A stretch of DNA of 13,226 nucleotides from Gemmataceae bacterium (GTDB taxonomy: Bacteria > Planctomycetota > Planctomycetia > Gemmatales > Gemmataceae), in the NCBI GenBank assembly GCA_026418875.1, contig JAOAAM010000632.1:1-13226 (forward strand), given 5' to 3'. The notes under the pieces were generated by a model that was given only the letters and a program-made list of their open reading frames with translations, searched no databases and was not told the DNA's origin. Shown here piece by piece: positions 6,507 through 13,226 of this stretch; the stretch's first letter is position 1, and each line of letters starts with the position of its first letter. The translations under genes were made by a program, and so were the position numbers.

Positions 6507-7850
6507 GACATTCAGATCCGCGATGTCTCCTTCGAATACGAAGACTACCTCTACCGTGTGCCGATCAAGTTCGGCGGCATGGTCCTTGACCGCGTCACGC
6601 TCCTCAACGTGTGGGTGGAAGTCGAGACGAATTCCGGTCAGGTCGCGCGAGGCTTCGGCTCGATGCCCTTGGGCAATGTCTGGTCCTTCCCCAGTCGAGT
6701 CCTCCGCTATGACCAGACTCTCGGGGCGATGAAGTCGCTGGCCGAAAAATTGCAGCGGTTGTTCGCCGCATGGGACGAACCCGGCCATCCCCTCGACATT
6801 TTCCACGCCCTGGAACCGTCGATTCTCGCGGCGGCCCGGGAGGTCAGCGCGGAGCGGCAATTGGCCGAGCCTATGCCCACCTTGGCCGCCCTGGTGGTGG
6901 CCAGCCCCTTCGATGCCGCCGTGCACGATGCATTTGGCAAGGTCCACGGGCGCAGCAGTTATCAGACGTATGGCCGGGATTTCGTTCACCATGACCTGGG
7001 CCACTACTTGGGGACGGAGTTCGCAGGGCAATGGCTGGATGAGTGGATCAGCCCCGAGCCCAAGCCGCATCTGCCGCTGTACCATCTCGTCGGAGCGTTG
7101 GATCCCATCACCGATGCCGACGTGACCCAACGGGTGAGTGATGGTTTGCCGGAGACGTTGCCGGAATGGATTCGCGCGAATGGCCTGACCCACTTGAAAA
7201 TCAAGCTGAATGGCGACGACCTGCGTTGGGACGTGGAGCGCGTCCTGACCATCGACCGCGTGACCGCCGAGGTTCAGCGGGAGCGGGGCGTTGGCCAGTG
7301 GTGGTATTCGCTGGATTTCAACGAGCGCTGCGGTCACGTCGGCTACTTGCTCGAATTCCTGGCGAAAGTGCGGCAAGGCAGCCCCGAGGGATTCGAGCGA
7401 ATCCAATACATCGAACAACCCACGGCTCGCGACCTGGCAGCCCATCGGCACAATGTCATGCACGAAGCCGCCCGGTTGAAGCCCATCGTCATCGACGAGT
7501 CGTTGACCGACCTGCACAGCCTTCGGCTCGCCCAGGAACTCGGATACACCGGAGCCGCCCTGAAAGCGTGCAAGGGTCAAAGCGCCTCCCTGCTGCTGGC
7601 GGCCGCGGCACGAATGTCCGGCATGTTCCTGTGCGTGCAAGACCTGACTTGTCCGGGGGCATCGCTCATTCACTCGGCCGGGTTGGCCGCGCACATCCCC
7701 GGGGTAGCCGCCATCGAAGCCAACGCCCGGCAGTATTGTCCCGCGGCCAACGCTCCTTGGCGCGATCGCTTCCCGGGAATCTTTCAGGTCACCGACGGCC
7801 TGTTACGGACCGGCGATCTGACCGGACCAGGCTTGGGAGCCGTGCCTTGA
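6489..7850 (+). CDS. Enolase-superfamily protein (mandelate racemase/muconate lactonizing enzyme type)
   Basis: 453 residues, somewhat longer than most members (about 360-400). The C-terminal barrel carries what looks like a full catalytic set: K237 and K239 in LKIKLNG (the KxK motif of the second strand), metal ligands D276 in LDFNER, E309 in IEQPT and D336/E337 in IDES, and a lysine near K359/K362 (KACKGQS) where the MLE subgroup places its second base. These enzymes abstract a proton alpha to a carboxylate with Mg2+ to racemise, dehydrate or cycloisomerise acids; the substrate here is not known. The N-terminal capping region (about 1-190) is long, with LYRVPIKFGG and GFGSMPLGNVW, and should set specificity. 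Start ATG 6489 has GAGG 6 nt upstream. The gene is divergent from the glycosyltransferase operon and convergent with the membrane protein gene (39 bp apart), so it appears monocistronic. It is likely cytoplasmic. Confidence 0.9.
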   Translation: MTRHATDIQIRDVSFEYEDYLYRVPIKFGGMVLDRVTLLNVWVEVETNSGQVARGFGSMPLGNVWSFPSRVLRYDQTLGAMKSLAEKLQRLFAAWDEPGHPLDIFHALEPSILAAAREVSAERQLAEPMPTLAALVVASPFDAAVHDAFGKVHGRSSYQTYGRDFVHHDLGHYLGTEFAGQWLDEWISPEPKPHLPLYHLVGALDPITDADVTQRVSDGLPETLPEWIRANGLTHLKIKLNGDDLRWDVERVLTIDRVTAEVQRERGVGQWWYSLDFNERCGHVGYLLEFLAKVRQGSPEGFERIQYIEQPTARDLAAHRHNVMHEAARLKPIVIDESLTDLHSLRLAQELGYTGAALKACKGQSASLLLAAAARMSGMFLCVQDLTCPGASLIHSAGLAAHIPGVAAIEANARQYCPAANAPWRDRFPGIFQVTDGLLRTGDLTGPGLGAVP

Positions 7851-7889
7851 CCCCGTTCGCCCAACACGCTGGGGAAAGGCGGCGGGCCA

Positions 7890-9515
7890 TCACGGCCGGG
7901 GCAGCGCGTAGACCGCGTAGTGATCGTCCATGAACAGCAGCGCGCCGATCCCCTGACGCGCCTGCCGACTTGGCACCACGACATGAGTGATGCCGCGGCG
8001 AGCCAACTCGTCGCGGATCGCCGGCTCGGACCAGGCTCCCGACTCGTAAAGATCCCGCACCCACTTGAGGCGTTGCCACCATTCCACCACCTCGACATCC
8101 TTGTACGGGATCGACTTGAAATCGACGTAAATCGGTGCGCCGGTGTACAGCCGGAATCGCTGCAAATCGACCGAGATCAAACCGTGTTCGCGGTCCCTGC
8201 GGGGCGGCGGGGTGAAGGTCGTCGAAACGGCACCGCGCTTCGCCTTGTCGTGACGGGGGATCTCCACGGGTATCAAATAAACCTCGCCAGGTCGGGCGTG
8301 AGTTTTCACAAAATCGAGCAGCGGCAATTCCTCCTTGCTTTCTCGATACCCCAGCCGGCCGGACATCACGAATAACCCTCCCGCCGCCATGACGACGAGG
8401 CTGTACGAACCGATGGCACGTCCACGGGAGGCCGACAGTTTGCCGGCCAGCTTCGTGCTCCAGCGTGCCAGAACGATCATGGTGGCGAGGGGGACCAACA
8501 CGGCCGTTGTTCGCCAAGGGAACGCCAGCGCCAGGGAATCGCTGCCGGTGATCCATTGCACCCCGGTGAATGCCAGCGACAGAGTCAGGCAGGAGATCAT
8601 GAGCCGCCGCAGCAATCCCGAACCCGCGACGACGATCCCGACGACGATCCAGGCATATTGGAGTGCGGCAATCGGGTCGAACCAACGTGAGATTTGCGCG
8701 TGATGCGGGATCCGTTCGTGTGCCAGGATTCGCTGCGACTCGGCGAAAGTTTCGGAGTCGCTCGGGGCGAACATGAACACGTCGTACACGAGGATCGGCG
8801 TGACCACGGCCAGGGCAGTCAGCCCGAGTCGCACGGCCGAGCGAACACCGCCCGTCGGCCAGGCTGCGATCATGCACGCCAGGGTGAAAAATGCCGCCGG
8901 GAGCAGGTAAGTCGAATGGATCAGGCAAGCGGCAGCAGCGACGACCACGCCTGTGCCGAGTCGTCCGCCAGCGGCGACCGCCATTGCCAAAAGCAAGAGG
9001 ACCCCGGCGACCGACGGCTGCAAACCCGGCCCCAGGATGTACTGCCCCGCGACCCCCGCTTGCAGATACCAGGGGTAATCCACGCCCAAGCCATGGGCCG
9101 ACGCTAGCCGCAGCGGTGCCCAATGGCACAGCGTGAGAAATGTGAGGAAGATCATGCCGCCGGGACTGATCGGCGATTGTCCGGTGACGATGCGGTAGAC
9201 CCGCCAACCGATGGCCGCATAGCCCATCAGAACGAGGAGGTAGGCGGCTTGAAACATCCACTCGCCGGGGAAGCGATACGCTCCCGCGACCAGCAAGCTG
9301 AAAAGAGGTGTCGGGTCGGCCGTGTTGGCCAGCCAATCGAGGCGTAAGAATCCATGCCCCGCCCAGGCTAAGCCATGCAAGAAATACTGATTTTGATTGG
9401 AATAATAAAGCGGCGACTGAGTGTGGGCCAAAGCGAAGAGCAAGCACCAGCCCAGTCCGGCCCATTTGAACCGCGGCCCGGCCGTCTTCGCCTCACGTTC
9501 CGCATCGCTGGACAT
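7890..9515 (-). CDS. Polytopic membrane protein of unknown function, possibly GT-C-like
   Basis: 541 residues from ATG 9515. About nine to eleven hydrophobic segments span residues ~18-390, for example 87-106, 119-135, 168-182, 188-216, 229-249, 284-300, 304-322, 335-350 and 369-386; a soluble domain of ~150 residues follows. The first loop holds NQNQYFLHGL (40-49) and RLDWLANTADPTPLFSLL (58-75), an arrangement like the first periplasmic loop of GT-C/O-antigen-type membrane proteins, where an acidic residue is catalytic. The tail has TGAPIYVDFKSIPYKDVEVV (458-477) followed by a Trp-rich stretch and RRGITHVVV (506-514); I associate this tail with planctomycete and cyanobacterial membrane proteins (possibly the DUF6798 group, from memory). 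A longer frame begins at 9635, but its extra 40 residues are Arg/Cys/Trp-rich and unlike a membrane protein N-terminus, whereas 9515 has GAGGGG 11 nt upstream. Function is not established. Confidence 0.85.
   Translation of the reverse strand: MSSDAEREAKTAGPRFKWAGLGWCLLFALAHTQSPLYYSNQNQYFLHGLAWAGHGFLRLDWLANTADPTPLFSLLVAGAYRFPGEWMFQAAYLLVLMGYAAIGWRVYRIVTGQSPISPGGMIFLTFLTLCHWAPLRLASAHGLGVDYPWYLQAGVAGQYILGPGLQPSVAGVLLLLAMAVAAGGRLGTGVVVAAAACLIHSTYLLPAAFFTLACMIAAWPTGGVRSAVRLGLTALAVVTPILVYDVFMFAPSDSETFAESQRILAHERIPHHAQISRWFDPIAALQYAWIVVGIVVAGSGLLRRLMISCLTLSLAFTGVQWITGSDSLALAFPWRTTAVLVPLATMIVLARWSTKLAGKLSASRGRAIGSYSLVVMAAGGLFVMSGRLGYRESKEELPLLDFVKTHARPGEVYLIPVEIPRHDKAKRGAVSTTFTPPPRRDREHGLISVDLQRFRLYTGAPIYVDFKSIPYKDVEVVEWWQRLKWVRDLYESGAWSEPAIRDELARRGITHVVVPSRQARQGIGALLFMDDHYAVYALPRP
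8627..8650. repeat. Tandem 12-bp duplication inside the membrane protein gene
   Basis: CGACGACGATCC occurs twice without a gap (8627-8638 and 8639-8650). On the coding (minus) strand it yields the repeated IVVG/IVVA residues of one membrane helix, so it keeps frame and hydrophobicity. It is probably a slippage product. Confidence 0.7.
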
Positions 9516-9672
9516 TTTCTTACGATCCCCTCTGCATCGTCGGCCAAAACACCGCGACGGCCCGTGGACACTCCAACTGTGGTATGACTTCCGCCAAGCG
9601 GAGAGCAGCCCACCCCAACACGCGGGATGCCTCAACGATTCCCCCCGACCAGCCTGATACCATAACGACGTT

Positions 9673-9702
9673 GGCTCCAGCGGGACGGCCCTGGCTGGAG
9701 CC
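9673..9702. promoter_or_regulatory. Perfect 9-bp inverted repeat in the divergent intergenic region
   Basis: GGCTCCAGC (9673-9681) and GCTGGAGCC (9694-9702) are exact reverse complements separated by 12 bases, able to form a GC-rich hairpin or act as a dyad operator. It ends 40 bp before ATG 9743 of the large TPR gene and lies 157 bp upstream of the membrane protein start. No run of T follows, so it does not look like an intrinsic terminator. The role is unknown. Confidence 0.55.
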
Positions 9703-9742
9703 TGCGTCTACTCCGGGTCAGAGGCCGCTTGCCCCCGTGGAA

Positions 9743-12700
9743 ATGACTGCCGAAGCCGTGGTCGCCGTCGTCCTTGCCGCCGGCTTGATCGTCGGCGGGT
9801 TGGGCGTGGGGCTTTGGCAAAAATTTGCCGCCGAGCCACGACGCGATCGTTCCTACCGCCGCGCCCGACAAGCGCTCGCTGTGGGCGATTGGATGACCGC
9901 GCAGCAAGAGGTCGAGTCCCTCCGCGCTGCCGATGTCTCGTCCCCAGAATGGCTCGGACGACTGAACAATCTGGAAGGCGAGTGCCTGCGGCAGGCAGCT
10001 TTGCACAAGATCGAGCAAGGCGACGTTGCCGAAGCGGCCGCCCTCTTTGAACGAGCCGGGGAAATCCTCGGCCTGTCGCCCGAGAAGACTCGAGACGAAT
10101 TGCTCCATTTGATCCTGTCCCGGCTGCGGCTGCTCGTCGCCCGGCGGGACAACGACGCCGCTGCCCTGCTCTCGCGGGAGACTCGGCTGCTCTTTCCGGA
10201 CGATGCCGAGTCCGCCTTCTGGTTGGGAATGATCTCGGCCCATCGAGGGGATTTCCCGTCGGCGGAAAGTGCATGGAACGAAGCGCGGGAAGCCGCGGGT
10301 CCACGGAGCGTCGAGCCGATCTTTTTCCTCGGTTTGCTGTGCTGGCAGACGGACCGGATCGACGAAGCCCGCCGCCATCTCGCCGATGCCTACCAACTCG
10401 CCCCGGAGTCGCCCTTGGTCGCCTGGGCGTGGGCGATGCTCCAAAACCCGGCCGCAGCGGCTCCCGAAAAAATCATCGCCGCGTTGCAACGATCCTTGTC
10501 GGCCCAAGGATTGTTCTTGCTCCAGCGAGACGCACGTCCGTTCTGGCAGCGGGCATTTCCCGCAGAATCGTTCATCGCCCGCCTGACTGCCGAACACGAT
10601 TTCGACTGCCCCCTGCTTCGCGACACTCCCGCCGAATTGAGCCACCGAACCTGGATCCGACTCGGGGTTTTGCTAGTGCATGTCGGTCGAAACGAGGAAG
10701 CCGTCCGTGCCCTGGCTCCCCTGCTTTCGACAGGGCCGCCGACTGTTGAATTACACCGAGCTTTGGGCATCGCTTGGTGTCGCCTCGGGGAATACGGATC
10801 GGCGTATACGCAGCTGCGGGCCGCGCGATCCGATGCATCGCAAGCCGATTTTTTGCTGGATGCGTACACGGCCCTGGCGGCGGCTCGCGCCACACCGAAG
10901 CAACAGACCGATCGCGCAGCGAATGTGCGCTGGGCGTTGCGGCAAATCCAAGGCCGAGACATTCCCGCCGACCCCGAGGCCGCCCACGTCGCCGCGGAAG
11001 TGTTTCGGGACGCTCGATCCGCCGGCATGGCCGTCCCCCTCGCCGAGTTACTTCGCTTGGCCCAAACCTTCTGGAACCTTGGCCTCGCCGACGCCACGAC
11101 CGTCGAATTGATCGACCACCTCTGGGAAACCTCCGCGGAACACGTCGATTCTGCCTTGGCTTGCTTGTATGCACAAGCTTCCTTGGTCACGGGTCGCCGC
11201 GGCAAGCATGATCTCGCGATTTTGCAAGGCACCTTCAGCCACCGCGAGACTGCCGCCAATCATTGCCGCGACCACGGCTGGAATCTGACGAAGATCGAAA
11301 GGATGTTCCTGGAGCGTTGGGCCGAGACTCACCGTGGTTTCCCGCCGGGGTTCGACACCGACCATCGGAGGCGGTGGGAGAAGGCTTGGTTAGACGAAAT
11401 TGTCCGGTTGCAGTCGTCGGGGCAAGTGGCGGCGGCGGAGCGAATGCTCGCCGTGCTGCACCGCCTCGCCCCGGGAAATCTCGCTGCCCTTGATCACGAA
11501 GCCCGCCTGGCCTGGAGCCGTGGTCAGTTCGATCAGGCGATCCAAGCCATCCGACGCTGGCTCGAAGCGGAGCCGAACGACGCCCAGGCTCATTTGCGCC
11601 TGGCGATCATGCTGCATCGAATCGGCGAAAGTGCGGAGGCGATCCGGCACGCGCTGGCCGGTTACCATCATGCCGACGAATCGCGGAAGGCCGCCGCGGC
11701 TTGGGTCGTCGCTCGCATCGCCTTGCAGACGGAAAGAGACGACGAGGCACGGCATTGGCTGCACACCTGCCTAGGTCATGATCCGCACCATGCCCAAGCC
11801 TTTGCCTCGATCGTGGCCCTGCATTGGCACCAGAACGACCGGGAGGGGTTGGCATCCCTGGCGAGTCGGCCGATTCCCGAGGGGCCGATGGCACAGTTCG
11901 CCGCCGCCCTCGCCGAGTGGGCTGCGGGGCGTGTGCAAGAAGCCCGGGAGCGGCTGGAGGCGTTGGAGCATCCCTCGTGGGTCCGCGATGCTCGACATCT
12001 GGCCGCCGTCATCGACTGGCAAACCGGTCAGGAATCGGCCGCCCGTGAGAAACTGCAAGACCTACTCCGCGGAGAGCCGGATGTGTTGGCGCAACACGCT
12101 CGCGCCTTGCTGGGGTGCATCGAGGCACGCCAAGGGCAAGCGATTGCCGCCGTCCAGCATTGGTCCGCGATCGCCGAACCCTCGCGCGAAACCTGGGGGT
12201 TGGCCCAAGCGTTGCCGGCGTGGATTCTCCGGGCGGCCCTCGAGTCCCTTCGACGGGGCGATGATTCGACGGCAGCGGAATGGTTGTGCCGAGCCGACAC
12301 GCCCGGCGACCACGATGACCGGCTTCGGATATTGGTCGAGTCGGCCGTCCTCCGCGACTTGCATCGCCGCTGGGGGCAACAGGCGTTCGTCGATCTGGAA
12401 TCCCGCCAGCCGATCCTGGAGCGAGCCTGCCAACCCGATCGACCATACCAGTCCCTCGCGCGCTTGTTGCTGGCACGTTGGCATCGTGGCGCAGGGCGTT
12501 GGACCGAGGCACGTCGCATCCTTCGTGCAGGTCGATCAACGGACCACGCCCTCCTCGCCGAGCAAGCGGCCCTGGACGTCTGCGAGGGCCGTCTGCCTGA
12601 GGCGGAAGCCCGGTACTCCCGCATCCTCGAGGCGGAGCCTGATTCCGTCGCCGTCCGTTGGAACCTGTTCTGGACCCGATTATCGTTGGGACGGACCAAA

Positions 12701-13226
12701 GCGGCTTGGGATTTGTGGCATCCTCCGTCGTGGGATGGCCTGCCGCCCGAAGACTCGAAGTTGCTGCAATCGTTGCGGGCACTCATGCAGCACCCCCCCG
12801 GGTCCGAGTCGCTGCTGGCGAGCTTGAGCGACGAGGAGGAGTCGCAGTTGATCCGGGCCATCCTCTCCGTCGGCCGACTCCACTCAACGCGGATCGGGCT
12901 GGACGTATTGCGCCACGATCGCCCCCACAGTATCGCCGCGCAGGAGACGTGGGAAGCCGTCGTTTGCCGCCATGCGTGGTGGCTCTTCCAACGTCACGAT
13001 TGGCTCGGTTGCGAGAAATGCCTGAAAGAGTTGCTACCCCTACGCCCGGCTCCGTCGCTGCACAATCTTTTGGGCTGCGTCCTCGCCATTCAACTCGATT
13101 TTGACTCGGCCGAGCGGCATTTTCACGAAGCCGTGCAGCGGGCCGGTGACGATCCGCGCCTCCATCAGAACCTGGCGCTGGTGGCAAGTTGGCGGGGGGA
13201 CTCCGAGGAAGCCGAGCTGCATTGGG
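9743..13226 (+). CDS. Very large membrane-anchored TPR-repeat protein, C-terminus cut by window edge
   Basis: Open for 1161 codons from ATG 9743 to the right edge with no stop or frameshift, so the complete protein is larger. The N-terminus MTAEAVVAVVLAAGLIVGGL contains a single hydrophobic segment (about residues 5-24), consistent with a membrane anchor and the rest of the chain on one side of the membrane. The body is built of degenerate helical repeats; clear TPR-like units include SAFWLGMISAHRGDFPSAES (from about residue 156), IFFLGLLCWQTDRIDEARRH (from about 193), HLRLAIMLHRIGESAEAIRH (from about 617) and SLHNLLGCVLAIQLDFDSAE (from about 1105). Such scaffolds usually bind partner proteins; no enzymatic domain is visible. 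The ATG lacks a Shine-Dalgarno sequence. The frame stays open upstream, with GTG 9737 and TTG 9671 as alternative starts, but the anchor follows directly after 9743, which favours it. The gene is transcribed away from the membrane protein gene across 227 bp. Confidence 0.87.
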   Translation, partial: MTAEAVVAVVLAAGLIVGGLGVGLWQKFAAEPRRDRSYRRARQALAVGDWMTAQQEVESLRAADVSSPEWLGRLNNLEGECLRQAALHKIEQGDVAEAAALFERAGEILGLSPEKTRDELLHLILSRLRLLVARRDNDAAALLSRETRLLFPDDAESAFWLGMISAHRGDFPSAESAWNEAREAAGPRSVEPIFFLGLLCWQTDRIDEARRHLADAYQLAPESPLVAWAWAMLQNPAAAAPEKIIAALQRSLSAQGLFLLQRDARPFWQRAFPAESFIARLTAEHDFDCPLLRDTPAELSHRTWIRLGVLLVHVGRNEEAVRALAPLLSTGPPTVELHRALGIAWCRLGEYGSAYTQLRAARSDASQADFLLDAYTALAAARATPKQQTDRAANVRWALRQIQGRDIPADPEAAHVAAEVFRDARSAGMAVPLAELLRLAQTFWNLGLADATTVELIDHLWETSAEHVDSALACLYAQASLVTGRRGKHDLAILQGTFSHRETAANHCRDHGWNLTKIERMFLERWAETHRGFPPGFDTDHRRRWEKAWLDEIVRLQSSGQVAAAERMLAVLHRLAPGNLAALDHEARLAWSRGQFDQAIQAIRRWLEAEPNDAQAHLRLAIMLHRIGESAEAIRHALAGYHHADESRKAAAAWVVARIALQTERDDEARHWLHTCLGHDPHHAQAFASIVALHWHQNDREGLASLASRPIPEGPMAQFAAALAEWAAGRVQEARERLEALEHPSWVRDARHLAAVIDWQTGQESAAREKLQDLLRGEPDVLAQHARALLGCIEARQGQAIAAVQHWSAIAEPSRETWGLAQALPAWILRAALESLRRGDDSTAAEWLCRADTPGDHDDRLRILVESAVLRDLHRRWGQQAFVDLESRQPILERACQPDRPYQSLARLLLARWHRGAGRWTEARRILRAGRSTDHALLAEQAALDVCEGRLPEAEARYSRILEAEPDSVAVRWNLFWTRLSLGRTKAAWDLWHPPSWDGLPPEDSKLLQSLRALMQHPPGSESLLASLSDEEESQLIRAILSVGRLHSTRIGLDVLRHDRPHSIAAQETWEAVVCRHAWWLFQRHDWLGCEKCLKELLPLRPAPSLHNLLGCVLAIQLDFDSAERHFHEAVQRAGDDPRLHQNLALVASWRGDSEEAELHW

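Noticed and set aside
6444..7694. 416-codon minus-strand open frame
   Set aside because: Antisense to the enolase-superfamily gene, which has its catalytic residues in order and a Shine-Dalgarno sequence.
7851..7889. Possible bidirectional terminator between convergent genes
   Set aside because: Only a 4-bp CCCC/GGGG pairing and no T-run could be found in the 39 bp, too weak to call.
7789..9465. 558-codon minus-strand open frame overlapping the membrane protein
   Set aside because: Same strand but another frame; Arg/Pro-rich with no membrane segments, and it runs into the convergent gene.
9516..9742. Promoters for the divergent membrane protein and TPR genes
   Set aside because: TATGAC, TATGGT and similar hexamers occur, but none has a -35 partner at suitable spacing.
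9632..10645. 337-codon minus-strand open frame
   Set aside because: Antisense to the large TPR gene; composition typical of a shadow frame.
10390..11259. 289-codon minus-strand open frame
   Set aside because: Antisense to the large TPR gene and rich in Arg, Ser and Cys with no recognisable motif.

Overview
The window is GC-rich and almost fully coding, with eight protein genes and no RNA genes, insertion sequences, phage genes or CRISPR arrays that I can see. Gene content points to a member of the Planctomycetota, probably the Gemmatales. The signs are large membrane-anchored TPR proteins, an enolase-superfamily protein of a type common in that phylum, a polytopic membrane protein with a planctomycete-like C-terminal motif, and a FemAB-like protein of the exosortase (PEP-CTERM) associated type. 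This assignment is inference from protein style; no phylogenetic marker is present.

Left half (1-6397, minus strand): five tightly packed genes read leftwards as one likely operon. In transcription order they are a TuaH-like GT4 glycosyltransferase (6397-5222), a second GT4 glycosyltransferase (5229-4039, overlapping by 8 nt), an NAD-dependent sugar-nucleotide epimerase (4016-3018), a FemAB/GNAT-fold protein of the PEP-CTERM-associated type (2990-1911), and a membrane-anchored TPR protein (1914 to beyond base 1, joined by an ATGA overlap). This looks like part of an extracellular polysaccharide locus: the epimerase supplies an activated sugar, two transferases build the glycan, the FemAB-like protein may modify it or a linked peptide, and the TPR protein may act as a scaffold. 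No exosortase, flippase, polymerase or chain-length regulator lies inside the window.

Middle (6398-7850): a 91-bp divergent intergenic region, then a plus-strand enolase-superfamily gene (6489-7850) with a complete set of putative catalytic and metal-binding residues. Its start region carries a 23-bp direct repeat that creates an eight-codon mini-ORF whose stop codon overlaps the ribosome binding site of the gene.

Right half (7890-13226): a minus-strand polytopic membrane protein (start best placed at 9515) converges on the enolase gene with only 39 bp between them. After a 227-bp divergent intergenic region holding a perfect 9-bp inverted repeat, a very large plus-strand TPR protein (from 9743) runs off the right edge after 1161 codons. 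Both edge genes are cut by the window, not broken in themselves. Most other long open frames are antisense or off-frame shadows caused by high GC.
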